In this document: positions 1-11,930 of the stretch, piece after piece
Layout: each line of letters opens with the position of its first letter
Position numbering within the stretch: the stretch's first letter is position 1
Origin: Lytechinus variegatus
Taxonomy: Eukaryota; Echinodermata; Echinoidea; Temnopleuroida; Toxopneustidae
Length of the DNA: 64,000 nt
Direction of reading: 5' to 3'
Assembly (NCBI RefSeq): GCF_018143015.1
Contig: NC_054752.1
Location: forward strand, 3,929,216-3,993,215
Notes under the pieces: model-generated
What the model was told of the DNA's origin: nothing
Databases searched by the model: none
What the model saw: only the letters and a program-made list of their open reading frames with translations
Translations under genes and position numbers: made by a program

Positions 1-124
1 TACAACTACTACTACAACTAACTACACTACTACTTTTACTACTACTACTACTACTACAACAACAACTACTACTACTAATTACACTACTTCTACTACACTA
101 CTTCTACTACTACTACTACTACTA
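1..124. repeat. ACT/TAC trinucleotide microsatellite
   Basis: Imperfect tandem copies of TAC/ACT with occasional dinucleotide slips run from the left edge of the window to about position 124. The array is cut by the window edge, so its full length is unknown. Confidence 0.9.
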
Positions 125-540
125 ATTTTTGACGTAAGCCTTTCCATCAACTCTCCATTGTGATTGTACTTGCATTCTCAAAAGGAATTCGGTGCGTTGT
201 AGACAAATTTCCTTAGTAAATGCGAAAAGTCCGTATTATTCTTTAATCCTATAGCGCCCCGTTTATAAACTTGATTGTTTTTCAATAGTTGGATTAATCG
301 CAACTTTTATATGGCACGCCCAAAACATAAACATAGTTTCGGTTTGCTTGGGCATACCGAGGTCCTTTTACACTCTTATTCCGATAAGTTGTTGGTCGTA
401 ATTCTCGCTCATTAATAGCGGGTTTTGAATTCTTAATCAGTTATTTGTCATAAATTATCGGGAATTTGAACCGGACGAACAATTTCAACTATGTCGTTGC
501 CCACAGTCAAGCAATTCCGTTGCTGTCCCGATCCACCAAC
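125..540 (-). pseudogene. Degenerate fragments of an unknown coding unit
   Basis: Two pieces (about 131-240 and 505-540), read on the minus strand, resemble the better preserved copy at 5440-5702. Shared words include CTACAACGCA and ATTCCTTT in the first piece and the complement of GTCCACCAAC in the second. The reading frame is broken by stops and the two pieces are out of order relative to the 5440-5702 copy. The family is not recognised; a fragment of a mobile element or of a multigene-family exon are both possible. Confidence 0.4.
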
Positions 541-1331
541 ATTCATTTATTATGTAAGTAAAAACAAACAAACACACAAAAAAACAACTTTGTTTTCATA
601 TCGCGCAATGTATGCATGTCACTTACATGTACATGTATATTATCAGCGCCCCTTCATTGGTAATAAGGAACGTAGTATAATGAATTTCCTTTTCGTACAC
701 CCTTTTATGATACATCCATGCCCCCACCACAGGACTTACATAAAGACATGCACACACACACCCTCACCCTCCGACATGAACAAACGCGCACATGCACCCA
801 AATACAACACATAGGTCCAAATTTTAAAATTGTGAGAAAGATATTGAATCCAGAGGGAGATCGTCTTTTTTAAGGAGTTGAAAAAAAGTGACTTGGATGT
901 TGCTTTGAATTGAAAAAATGTTTTACTATTTTTAATGTTGAGAGTCAAAAGGGGCCTAAGCTTTTGATCCTAGCAGAATCCTCTTCGGAGGCAAAATGAC
1001 CATTTTTAATGTTACATGCGATTGAAGTCCATTCTGTTGAAGGCCTACCCCAATAAATCTAATTGAATAAAGAATTCGATTATTTTTTGACAGGCTTATT
1101 AAATAGCCTACTTCTGTTGCCTGGTTGGGTAATTATAAATTTGGGAGTTAGTTTCGAGCTTCATGTATAAGAGATTTTAGGGGATGGATGAGTGCCTTTA
1201 TGCAATTCTGATACAAAACTCCACGTATTTATCAACTTGAATAAAGGTAATACATTGTGATCGAGTGCCGCGCTTAGTCTCTTATCATGACAATTGGTAA
1301 GCAAACGAACTGTCTTTTGTTGTGAAACATA

Positions 1332-1570
1332 CACTGTAAAAACTGTGGTGTTAAAAATGACACCAATTGGTGTCCATAGAGGATCACACCCTGAGGTGTT
1401 AAAATAACACCTTAGAGATTGAACATAACACCAAAGAGTGTAAATGTAACAACCATAGGTGTTGCAATAACACCTATAGGTGTAAAACTAACACCAACAA
1501 TTTAACACCGGTGTAAAATAACTGGTGTGGTCCTCTATGTACACCGGTTAACACCACAGTCTTTGCTGTG
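1332..1570. mobile_element. GGTGTTA-family MITE, copy 1
   Basis: A 239-bp element flanked by TA on both sides. Its ends form an inverted repeat: CACTGTAAAAACTGTGGTGT at the left and the complement of CACAGCAAAGACTGTGGTGT at the right. The interior is built of many GGTGTTA and TAACACC words in both orientations. No coding capacity. TA target duplication and short inverted ends are typical of Tc1/mariner-type non-autonomous elements. Related copies lie at 16613, 23040, 27853 and 31537. Confidence 0.85.
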
Positions 1571-2139
1571 TACACTTTTGATAAATTGGATTTAAAAGTA
1601 TAATCGTCAAATGATATTACAATATCTAGGATGTGGGAATTGTGTACAATGACAATTTTATTGTGATGCAATATGCTGCGGGGTAAAATATCCGTAAGTC
1701 TATCCAGTACTGCATTTTAAAAATTTTACGATCTATGTGTTTTCAGCAACTAAAATGTCACTTAGATTTGTTTTCCTTTTGGGGATGGAAAAATATTATT
1801 ATATACTTTGCTCAGTCGAGATTAAGTGTTAGTTTATTTTATTTCATTTGAGCCAATCTTTTAAGCTAAACAATTCTGACCTAACTGTGGAGATCAATTT
1901 AGGTACATTGGAATGAGAAAATAAATCAAAAGTGTCGTCTGCAAACAAAAACGACTTGAAATATTTGATTAGTAGATGATATGATTTACATATCAAAAGA
2001 AGCATCGATATCAATATTCATGTGAGTGGATTCGACACCATCGATCACTATTTACTGTTTAGATTCGATAAATAACGAGAAAACCACTACAGTGGATTAC
2101 CAAGTGCACAAACAAGTGTACACCTACAGTAATTACCAA

Positions 2140-2463
2140 TAATGCATATAGCATTTCCATTTATTCCAAAGCAGGATAAAAGAGCATTGTAGATTAATGC
2201 CTTGCTCACGGGCATAGGTGCCGTGACCAGGGATCGAACCACGGACTTTCCACACTCTAAAAAATGAAGTGCTAATTCAGCTCTTAAAGAGCGTGTATAG
2301 TGACTGCACTTCGGAGTGCTGATTTTTCTCGTTCAAATTTGAACTAGACAAATCAGCACTCCGAAGTGCAGTCACTATACACGCTCTTTAAGAGCTGAAT
2401 TAGCACTTCATTTTTTAGAGTGCATGTATAGCCCGGCGCTTTAGACCACTCGGTCACGACGCC
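2140..2463 (-). mobile_element. tRNA-derived SINE, interrupted by a MITE
   Basis: On the minus strand the tRNA-like head starts at 2463 with an A-box-like segment (GTGACCGAGTGGTCTAAAGC). After the MITE at 2253-2422 it resumes with a B box (GTGGTTCGATCCC) and a 3' half ending near 2216. A SINE-type tail follows to about 2140 (GAGCAAGGCATTAATCTACA, then an AATAAATGG-like end). The head would fold as a tRNA only if the MITE were absent, and the tail marks it as a SINE rather than a tRNA gene. Confidence 0.7.
2253..2422. mobile_element. Near-perfect hairpin MITE inside a SINE
   Basis: A 170-bp element made of two 73-bp inverted arms (2253-2325 and 2350-2422) that appear identical, around a 24-bp centre. 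Ends are CACTCTAAAAAATGAAGTGC and its complement. The flanks read CA on both sides. Arm identity suggests recent insertion. A partial diverged relative lies at 10293-10390. Confidence 0.9.
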
Positions 2464-3392
2464 ATTATAAGTCGAATTTTGTATAAAGAATGAAGTAATC
2501 GATTAGGACAAATATTCTACAACAAAAATAAAACTATAATTATTTAGAAATGAAATCGATGAAGCTCGGTATACTAAGAGAAGTAAAAAAAATCTTTACA
2601 AATACCAAATTGGTCATTAATGAGAATTCTGAATTTAGAAAGCAAACAAGTTTTGCATTGGATTTGATACCGCAGGCCTGAAGTCATAGGCTTATAATTT
2701 TCAATGTTATTCACTTAATTTTTTGGTTTTAATTAAACACTACTTACTGAACCTGTACCGATCCTTTAAAAGGACATGCGCCCGAAAGCTACGAGAAAAC
2801 AATTCTATGGTACTTTCGTCTTTTAACTATTACATCTATATTCGTTTTTTTTTTCAATTTTCCTTGTTTCAATAATGTTTCCAGAATATAAATGATCTTT
2901 CTGTTTTTCATGTCCAGTAGCGGATCAAGACCCCCAAATTAAGCGGCAAATCATTATCCAAAAGTTTCTTACAAGCAAAAGGATCGAAGGTCACCGCATT
3001 TGCGGCTTTCTCGTCGTCCTTCTTGGACTAGCCCCATAAGATCATTCGTTTAACACCATTCTCTCTGACGCAAAGCGGTCCCAAAAGATTACAAACATTT
3101 TCATGCCCATGCACCCCCCAAAAAAGCGCGAAAATCAAATTTTTGACCTTTTAAATCTTGTTTGAAAGAAGATATAATTTTTAACAGTAGTCTTCAATGC
3201 TTTTCCCCAATGGTTTTTCTTGCCTTACTTTTTCCAAAATGATAACGAAATAGTCGAACATCATATACATTAATGTCTCTGAAGAGCAACATTAATGAAT
3301 CTCATGTTACAAAACCGAAATTAAACATTGATGATGTCTCTTGGCTTATCATCGAATTTCAATCTTCCCCCTTTTCACATTTTTTTTTACAG

Positions 3393-6300
3393 CAATCAAT
3401 TACCTGTCGTTGAGTATCTTCTGGCCAAGGGAGCCGACGTCAACATCAAAGCAGGAAACAACAGAAACGGAAATATCACTCCACTACACCTAGCATCTGA
3501 GCATGGATTTATTACCATAGTAGAAGCCCTTGTTAATTCACGTCAAGCTGCAGTAGACCTGGTCGACAGGGCCAATGAAACAGCGCTGAGAAAAGCCTCG
3601 ACGAAAGGACATGCCGAGATTGCGACACTCCTTATCTCAAAAGGTGCCGACGTTCACAAAACCTGCTGTTGCGGCTGGACGCCATTGCATGCAGCGTGTA
3701 AATTTGGTCATTTTGACACTGCAGAAGTTCTCGTTACCAATGGGTCAGATTTGAATTGCAAATCGAAGGATGAAGCTACACCTATCCTCATCGCTGCAAC
3801 GTATGGCCATACTGAAATAGTTAAATTTCTTGAGTCAAAGGGGGCCGATTTTAAAATTTGGAACCACGAGGGGTGGACACCTTTGCACCACGCGGCCAAG
3901 GCAAGTCATTTGGACATAGTGCAATACCTCATCGAAAAGGGCGATGACGTAAATAAAACCACTCATCACGGCCAAACGCCATTACATGCCGCAGCGAATG
4001 GGGTCTACGGATGCAAGATAGTGGAATATTTGGTAAGTCGCGGCGCAGAACTTGACAAACTCGACAAGAGAGGATTCACACCACTCCATCAAGCCGCATG
4101 GGAAGGCCAGTTTGACACCGTCCAGTATCTTATATCTAAAGGAGCAGACGTAAACAGAAGGGAAAATGAAGTAGGGAGATCCCCTCTCCGCTTTGCTACC
4201 TGTAATAGCAGTTTAGATATTGTAAAACATCTAGTGAGTAATGGTGCAAATATCGAAGAACAAGACAAGCTCGGATGTACTCCGCTTCATCATGCCGCTC
4301 ATCACGGGAATCTTGAGTTCATTCAGTTTCTGATTGCACAAGGAGCTGATCGAAACAAATGTGACAATAATGGCGACTCTCCTATCATTGCAGCTGTAGC
4401 TGCGGGCCACTTGGACACTATAAGATACCTAATCCGTAGCGGGGCAAGAGTGGACCATAGCAATAAGAATGATGAGACTGCCTTGCACCGTGCTGTATCA
4501 AAGGGACGCGTGGACATCGTTCGTTTTCTGCTCTCTACCGGTATGCAGATTGACAAAAAACAACATGAGGGTTTGACTGCTCTTCACTCTGCAGTATATC
4601 AAGGCAATGTTCAGATTGTCAAAGTGCTGGTGAACGAGGGAGCGAACACTGAGACAGTAAACAAATCTGGATGGGCGCCATTGCATCATGCATCGCAACA
4701 GGGGCATCTTGTTATCGTGAAATATCTTGTTGATGAAATCGGGACAGACGTTGACACACTGAATAAAGATGATCTGACAGCACTACACATCGCAAGTTAT
4801 AGCGGTCGTGTAGATATTGTAAGATTTTTAACAACCCAAAGTGCGGATGTGAACAGCTGCACAAGAGATGGTTGTACTCCTCTTCATTACGTAGCCGAAA
4901 CGGGACATCTAGCCATTATGAGATACCTCGTAGGTAAGGGAAGTGACCTTGAGAGGAACTGCGACAAAGGATGGACCCCGCTCCACTACGCCGCATGGAA
5001 GGGTCGCCTGAACATCGTAAATTTTATTCTCAGTCAACCGGAGCATGTAAGAACTTGATTTAAAATGTTTCATTTTCTCTACATTTTAATTTCCACAATG
5101 CAACCTTTGGTTTTTATTTTAATGATGACCTTATTTTCATTAACTTATGTGGCATAGTACCTATCTTCGTCTAATGGATTTTCGTGGCGTTATGTTCAAA
5201 CAAACTGGCTATTCATCAATGAATGGAACAAGACAACACAACCCTTGTCTACCTGACGTGCGGGAGCCGGATACATACGTTGCACATACTACTTTACATC
5301 CGGACTTTTCGCATTTTCTAGGAGGAAAGCTTTCGACAACGCACCAATTCCTTTGCAAATCAAATCAAATCAAAATGGAGAGCTGAGGGGCTTTGTCGAA
5401 AAATGATGGATGTGGACTGCATCAGAATCTCTTGAATCTAACCAAGGACATATTTGCAATCGTTCTACAATCGTTCTGATCTGCTGTCCCAGTCCACCAA
5501 CTTTCGACAAAAGCCTCTCAGCTCGCCACTGAGATTTTAATTGCATTTCCAAAGGAATCGATGCGTTGTAGAGAGTTTCACCGTAGTAAAAGCGAAAACT
5601 CCCTAATACCCATTCTCGACTTAATTCATTTAGCAGTTTGCGTTCTTCAGTACGTTCCTGTTCTGTATCGTTAGCTCTCAATGAAATGTTTGGGGCGGGC
5701 ATGATTTAAAATTGATAGAATAGAATTGATAGAACGGGGCAACTTGCTGGCCCGGCTGTGCTCAACAAATGCAATTTCATCATGTATTTCCAATGCTAAC
5801 TACAAAGTCAATGTGAGTCAATCATAATCCATTGTCCATAAATCCAGCAATGGTAAATCTTTAATTTCGAAGTTGTCATTTGCTTCGTTTCCAGCTCCTA
5901 AAAAAATACACATCTAATGGAATGTAATGTTAAGTATGCCATATAATTTTAGGTTCCATATCGTATCTTTTTTTTGTTTGTTAATTAGAGGATTGAATTA
6001 TTAAACTGGCCAGGAAAGGATGGCTCCACATCACTTCATCTTGCTGCTGGGTCTGGTCACTTATCGACGGTAGAAACTCTGATAAACCACGGAGCTGACT
6101 TGAAAAACCAACTGAACAACGGTCAGACAAGCCTTCATCTAGCTGCTCAGCACCTGGATAGTCACAAGAAATCCAAGTATGTGGATTTTCTTTTTTAATT
6201 CAAATCATTTACCATTATAGATGCTCAGATAGGATCGTAAAATATGCTCTAAAGTTGATCACGATCATGGCGGTCAATAGATCCCATCTTGAACTATCTA

Positions 6301-8699
6301 GACCACAATTTGCGGTAGTGATATAGCTATATAACCGTATATGCACAAAACCGGAGACAAAACCACCGTTAGAGTAGAGTAATGGTCGGGTGTATAGTGG
6401 TCATTCTTGATGATTCCTGACCCGGATGTACAGTCATCATGGTCATGGGACATCTTACAGATGTTGTGGATCGTCACCGTATGTAGTCCAACGTAGAACA
6501 AACAAGAATCATTCTCAGTACTTATATCCGAACACGACTAAGTGGTTAACTTTATTGCTACTCACAGGCACCAGAGCAAGATTAGTGAGCGACAGTAGAG
6601 TATCGATCATGACTGTTATAATGTCGAAAACAATCTAGTCGATTGGATAACGCACCTGACTGGTAAAGCAGGGATCGGCGGTTCGAACCTTGTCGACTCT
6701 TCTTTTAACTCTCTCATCATGTCATATATTTTGTTAATATTTCATTTTATAATTACTGAAACGCATTAGTATTAATTTCTAGTATTCTTAAAGTTTTGAT
6801 GTATAATTTTTATAATTATATTGTAATGGATTTATTGTATAATTACAATTATGTTTCAAATAGTTTGTACAAATTGTTTATAGAATGTGATTGTGTATTT
6901 TGATTTGAGAGAATATAAAAAAACATCCTTAAAAAAAATAATGGCAATAAGGACCGGCGTACCCGCACTAGATCGTGAAACTGCCGTAGTACCTAACTAA
7001 TATTGCCTTCAGGTGTCTTACCAAGTAACTCCTTGGTTTCACGTAATGATCCGAGGCGGTCAATTACATTATTTTAAGAAACCGTTTTGATCTGTTTACG
7101 AATGAATCACTGAAGATGGTTCTTCTTCGCTGTACTTCAGATTACAACAGTTCTGTTTCGATCTAGCACGACTGCGCTGAAGGACTACTGCGGTTTAGAG
7201 CTGTAAAATTGTCACTTAATATTCATAAACCATCATGTCAGACGCTAATGCTTATAAAAATATATTCGACAAGGGATGCAATCAGCCGTTATTGACCGAT
7301 CGACCCTGTCCCAGAGCAAGTTATGAAATGCTTTGCTACACATTTTAAGAAGCTAGTGTATTATTTTATTAATGGTATTAGCTCTTGTTAGCCGGTGACA
7401 TTTCCTGAAAAATATTCATTTTCCCACGCTGCAAACATTTTATAGAATCAAATAATGCCCTGCGTTTATTTACAATTTTAGTTCCGTACAATTCCAAAGC
7501 AGCTACATCTAGTTTCATCATAAAAAATAAGGGGATGTACATGTACACTTCTCTTTTAGGAAATACTAGTATTCTCTTTTCATGTTTTGACATGCTGACA
7601 ATTTTTGCCAAAACGTGGTAATTTATCTTAATGCAGCTCAAAAGAAAACACGCAAGGAAATAATTCCAAAGCTAAGAAAGTACTTGAGCTCCTGCTGATG
7701 AAGGGATCTGATGTAAACGTGAAAGATGAGCATGGAAAGGCTGCAAAGGACTACGTCAAAGACCAGGCCACAAGACAGTTGATCTGCAGGTTCGTACTGA
7801 GTAGGCTATCATGAAGCAGTTCTATTCCGAACAGATTAAAGTGGGGTTGATGGCACACTTTCATCAATAAAACCAGTTGCACCAGAACGTTCTGGTAAAA
7901 CGCTGTGAAGGGGTTCGAGGCGAGCTATTGTTGATACACAATTGTCTGTGATCCAGCTTTCACTTTGTCTGGTCAAAACCTTCTAGGGCCACTATTAGAT
8001 ATATGGCAAATTTCTGAGGGGCTCAAAAGCTGATAAAAATTAAAAAAAATAACCAACATGAGGACTGGGATGTGAACAACATATTTGGCGTCTATATTAT
8101 TGTAATTCCCCTAAGTGCTTTTTTATTTTCAAGATTCGGTAAAATCATGTGAAACGAGGTATAGATATAGGGGGTTCATTGGGGACCTGCTGAAGAAATT
8201 ACTGTCATATTCGTTATCATTATTATTATCGTTTATCGTGTAACATGTATAATCTTTAAGTTTGTTAGATATTGTAACTTTTATCTTCGATTTTATTATC
8301 CGAATTACAAAGGCAATCATGTTCATTTCTGCTTGTTTATTTTTGTTTCAATCATTTTGTAGCTATGGTGCTGACACTAAGAGTGAACACACCATTCCGA
8401 AAAAGAGAATATCATATAAGGACCAGCATAGCTTTGAGAAGATGCTGACGAAGTTAGCCGACCATATCTCCGATGGGAGCATACGGCTCCTTGGTGAGGC
8501 CTTGGGGTTTCATGAGGTACAGATTGAACGATTCAAGGAGACTAACCGGAAAGGCGCCAGCGTAACGGCAGAAGGGACACGACAAATGCTTCAAGAGTGG
8601 TTCTTCAAGTCGTCTAAAGACGATAGAGTACTGAAGTTGGAAAAAGCATTGGTAAATGCTAATCTGCATCAGCTTGTAGAAACGCATCTACGCGAGTGA
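3393..8699 (+). CDS. Ankyrin-repeat and death-domain protein (5' end outside recognised exons)
   Basis: Four exons join in frame: 3393-5046, 5989-6176, 7637-7789 and 8363-8699, giving 776 codons plus stop. The first visible exon follows a strong acceptor (pyrimidine run then ACAG) and starts with the last base of a split codon, so an upstream exon is expected; an unspliced start at 3328 is the alternative. The 1.65 kb exon encodes about 17 ankyrin repeats with the usual G-TPLH-A pattern (for example GWTPLHAACKFGH, GCTPLHHAAHHGN). Exons 2 and 3 add two or three more, the last degenerate with a Lys/Ser/Asn insert. Exon 4 encodes a death domain of about 80 residues, from LTKLADHISDGSIRLLGEAL to LHQLVETHL. 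This order resembles vertebrate ANKDD1-type proteins and the ankyrin-death proteins expanded in echinoderms; such proteins act as adaptors in innate or death signalling by homotypic death-domain contact. The specific role is unknown. AATAAA follows 92 bp after the stop. Confidence 0.85.
5296..5702 (-). pseudogene. Inverted pair of unknown coding fragments inside the ankyrin gene intron
   Basis: Intron 1 of the ankyrin gene holds two related copies in opposite orientation. The minus-strand copy stays open from 5702 down to 5370 (110 codons, including FRFYYGETLYNASIPLEMQ and LKSQWRAERLLSKV). The plus-strand copy at about 5296-5405 repeats the same theme (DNAPIPLQI) with frame shifts. A third, poorer copy lies at 125-540. 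I do not recognise the family. The inverted layout and decay suggest mobile or multigene-family debris rather than a working gene, although the minus copy is surprisingly open. Confidence 0.4.
6637..6704 (+). mobile_element. tRNA-like SINE head
   Basis: The segment carries an A-box-like TCGATTGGATAACGCACC and a B box GGTTCGAACC at tRNA spacing, closing with GTCGACTC that pairs with AGTCGA at its start. It lies in intron 2 of the ankyrin gene with AT-rich sequence downstream. The weak cloverleaf and context suggest a SINE remnant rather than a functional tRNA gene. Confidence 0.55.
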
Positions 8700-8790
8700 T
8701 CTTTTCTGAAAAATGTTTGGTTTACAACCTAATAGGGATTGAGGGCACTATTGTTGGTGGGTTGTTTCAGTTTAAAGCGCTTTATTGCAG

Positions 8791-8796
8791 AATAAA
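8791..8796 (+). promoter_or_regulatory. Polyadenylation signal of the ankyrin-death gene
   Basis: AATAAA lies 92 bp after the TGA at 8697-8699 and is followed by an A-run. It is the first canonical signal downstream and would give a short 3' UTR. Confidence 0.55.
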
Positions 8797-8944
8797 AAAA
8801 ACCCAGTGAACATGAACGCGTTGAATAGGCACAATATTTTTCCCCTGATCCCCCTAAAATGATTATAGAATTAATGCATACCACAAAAATTAGACCCATA
8901 ATCATCGATGATCTATCATAGCTTAATCATAAGAAGAATTGACA

Positions 8945-9290
8945 ATAACATCCAAGAAACACAACGACGTCACACCAATCCTCAAAGAACTCCGCTGGCT
9001 ACCCATCGAATCACGAATTCGCTTCAAAGGCCTTCTAAATAACATTTAACGATGTCCACGGTCTTGCCCCTCAATATATTTCTGAACTCATTTCTCCATA
9101 CACTAAGATCATCAACCCGGCAATTTCTTTAAGGACTGTACCTGTATAGACAAAGACGCATGGCAAAAGATCCTTCACTTACTAACAGTGCCCTTTGGAA
9201 TTCTTTCCCAGTACTCTCCGATCGCAAAATAATTTTGGCTTTTCCAATCCCAACTTGAAAGATATATTGTTTCAAAGAAGTGTTTATTTA
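8945..9290 (+). mobile_element. Non-LTR retrotransposon fragment (C-terminal end of the reverse transcriptase ORF)
   Basis: Translated pieces match the conserved tail of CR1/L2/Jockey-like elements: HNDVTPILKELRWLPIESRI, then a frame break, HGLAPQYISELISPY, and later the LWNSFPVLSDRK block near 9190. Stops and shifts between blocks show it is dead. The family assignment rests on recall of the HITPxLKxLHWLPVxxRI and LWNSLP motifs. Confidence 0.75.
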
Positions 9291-9439
9291 GATAATTCCT
9301 TATCCTTTAGCCATATGTAGTTGGTTAATATTGATGCTGTTTATGTGTAATATTACTATTCTAATCCATATAATGAATAATTTTATTTCTGTAAAGTGCA
9401 TTGTGTGTCCTAACAGGTCTGAAATGCTCTTTATGTGAA

Positions 9440-9515
9440 CACTGTCTAATATTGTCATTATCATTATTATTATTATTACAATTATTATTATTATCATCAT
9501 CATTATCATTGTAAA
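9440..9515. repeat. ATT/ATC-rich microsatellite
   Basis: Imperfect ATT and ATC triplets (TTATTATTATTATTAC then TTATCATCATC) cover about 75 bp just downstream of the retrotransposon fragment and may derive from its tail. Confidence 0.75.
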
Positions 9516-10079
9516 GCTTAGAATCCAATTTTTTAACCTGATGTAACTCAACTCGTTCATCATTCACGCATGATTGAGTAAAACGGTTTGAAGAAAATAG
9601 ACCAAAAGTATTAAACTTGGAGGGCAGTCTGAACTTCAAAAAGAAAATCAATTTTAGCTCTTTAATTTTGAAACCTTAATCTCTAGGTTATACGCAGTTA
9701 ACATGACGTCCATAAATGGATATAACCCTGAATTACTTAATGAACTCTACAGGAGTTGTTAAAAAATTTAAATAGCCGTAATCAATTTATTAAAAGATTA
9801 AATATAAAAAAAACTTTGTTGTTTAAGATGTTAATCATTTATTTAAACTGTTAAGTTCATATATAGGTCTGGTACAAAAAAGTTTACAATTTCAAACAGC
9901 GTTTGTACCGTGTAGAATGGTCAAGGAATATCAAAGTTCTGCTTTTTTGAGAGAAAAAATGCTTGCATTTCAATAATTTCATTAAACAATTTTCATGGAT
10001 TTACCATGCACCGTTACTAGATATCGCACGTTTAACCGAGGACTTTATAACATCCCAGCCATGGCGTAATTTCCTTCAG

Positions 10080-10280
10080 CAAGAAATTCGTCCACGTTGT
10101 GCTGCACTCGACCCAGGTGAGGTAAGTGGTACCTGGCAGGAATTTATTCCTTGAAATGCCACCGCGCTGTAAAAGGCTGCGGGGCTAAAGCCAGGGTAAT
10201 GATATCCAATGAAGCGCATAGGGACGCATTTGGCAGTGATATGCGCTATATAAGCATGTTGGTATTATTATTATTATGAA
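10080..10280 (+). mobile_element. SINE/LINE 3' tail ending in ATT repeats
   Basis: The segment ends with GCGCTATATAAGCATGTTGG followed by (TATTAT)n, the usual 3' end layout of non-LTR-type elements with ATT tails. The upstream part has no open frame of note. The boundary on the left is uncertain. Confidence 0.5.
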
Positions 10281-10292
10281 CATGTCATAATG

Positions 10293-10390
10293 CACTCTAA
10301 AAAACGAAGAGCTAATTTAGCTTAAAGAGTGTATATAGTGACTGGACTTCAGAGTGCTGATTTTCTCGTTCATATTTGAACTAAACAAAT
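10293..10390. mobile_element. Partial copy of the CACTCTAAAAAA hairpin MITE
   Basis: The left arm and centre of the element seen at 2253-2422 recur here with substitutions and a short deletion (CACTCTAAAAAACGAAGAGC, then GTGACTGGACTTCAGAGTGC and TTGAACTAAACAAATCA). The right arm is missing. Confidence 0.7.
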
Positions 10391-11699
10391 CATTTTTCGA
10401 ATTAAACACTTCAAAGACGAGTTTGATAAAAAGTTTGGAGATTATTTGAAATGATGTATTATCACTATCAGAAGACGCTCTGAGCCTCATGTGCGTAATT
10501 ATTGATATTTCATCCTATGTAGAAATCTTAAAATGTATTGCCTAGTTTACAGTGATAGCTATTAATCTACTAATTTTCATATTAAGGTTTATTTCAAATA
10601 ATTTACGTTGTACAAATGCTAATATAGTGAGTGGTATATTAATAAAGCAATTTCAAATTTTGTGTCGCTAAATAAAAAAAGTTTACACTTTTAAATGCTT
10701 CTGTAAAATAATATTACGTAATGTCCTAAAGCTTTTTAAAAAAATAATAAATTGGTTTAGCTCTGTTTAAGTGAATGACGATATAATTATCGAGAAATCT
10801 TTCCGCTTGAGTGAGCACCACTTACTTTTAAAGTGTTAGTGAAAAATAATTTGCGTAGAACATGAGAAAAGATATATAAATAAGAATAGATCTCATCATG
10901 AAGAACGCATGGAATTGGACAAAACTCGACATCTAGCGCGACTGTTCCCCCACCAACCCACCCACGCACATCCAACTAGACCATTTCGATTAAATCTGCT
11001 TTACATGCAGAACAACATTTTTACTGTGCTGCTAAAACATTAGTGTTGAGAGGGAAGGAAGAGGTTTATGACTTCGAAGTTTCTAATATTTCTGAGGTCC
11101 ACCTAAATCGCTAATGACTTATATTATATATGAATGAATTCATGATGTTTGATTATTATTCTCAAAGGTACAGTGCAAAATAGTTCAATTAAATGAACAT
11201 GAAAATGTTTAAGACATGATAACATTACTAACGATTTGGACAGAAAAAGAGCACGAGATTGATGGATAAAAAAGGAGCTAAGAGAGAGAGTGTGTGCGAG
11301 GAAGAAAGCGAGGGGGTGGGGCGGGCTATAGGGCCTAGTCGAAAGAAAGGAAGTGAGAGAAAATAATGAGAGCGGAGAGAACTAGACGTTGATTCTCAGC
11401 AAGGCAATATTTCATTGAAAAAAATAATGCAAAAACAAACAATTAGCGTTATTTTTTTCTGATTAAGCGCTCATAATACACTAACCCTTGTCAAACATGT
11501 CAAAATACGTCCATTCCCCAATTAGCTAGGTCGCTTAAATCTTAAATTTTGCGTTGTCTTCTTGCGAAAAAAACCTTTTATATTTGTGGTTTCATTTTTC
11601 GTGTTTTCTGTTTTGTATGTTTTGGGGGCAGTAGTATTTTACGAGATTTTACCATGCCATCGGAGCGACTAGTCTCCCCTACAGGAAAGATCACAATGC

Positions 11700-11930
11700 C
11701 CAACCGTACGTGTGTTCCACGGTGTGTTCACAGTGTGGGACACAAAGTGAAATCACCTTCACTGTTAAATTTGAGCATTTCAACAGTGTGAATCACATTT
11801 TCGCATCGTCGACTGTGTGAACACACTATGAGCAGTTACGTACATATTGCATATGCCGAAGCGACTGCACAGTGTGAAAATATATGTTCACACAGTCCAC
11901 TATGTGAACACACTGTGTGATAGCAGGGTC
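11700..11930. repeat. GTGTGAA/TTCACAC minisatellite-like repeats
   Basis: One to two diverged units of a roughly 150-bp repeat containing CAGTGTGAATCACATTTTCG, and ACAGTCCACTATGTGAACAC near the end. The same unit forms a longer array at 38090-39350. No coding potential. Confidence 0.65.

Larger units (their letters stand above)
1..3392. other. Upstream non-coding region, mostly repeats
   Basis: No exon of the downstream ankyrin gene could be recognised here, although its first visible exon begins with a split codon and so needs at least one upstream exon. The stretch holds a trinucleotide repeat at the left edge, degenerate fragments of an unknown coding unit (about 125-540), one GGTGTTA-type MITE (1332-1570) and a SINE split by a hairpin MITE (2140-2463). 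From about 2464 to 3392 there is only AT-rich unique-looking sequence; nothing supportable was seen in it. Confidence 0.6.

Noticed and set aside
9300-9651. Minus-strand frames with Asn/Asp or Ile/Met runs
   Set aside because: They cover the ATT/ATC microsatellite next to the retrotransposon fragment.
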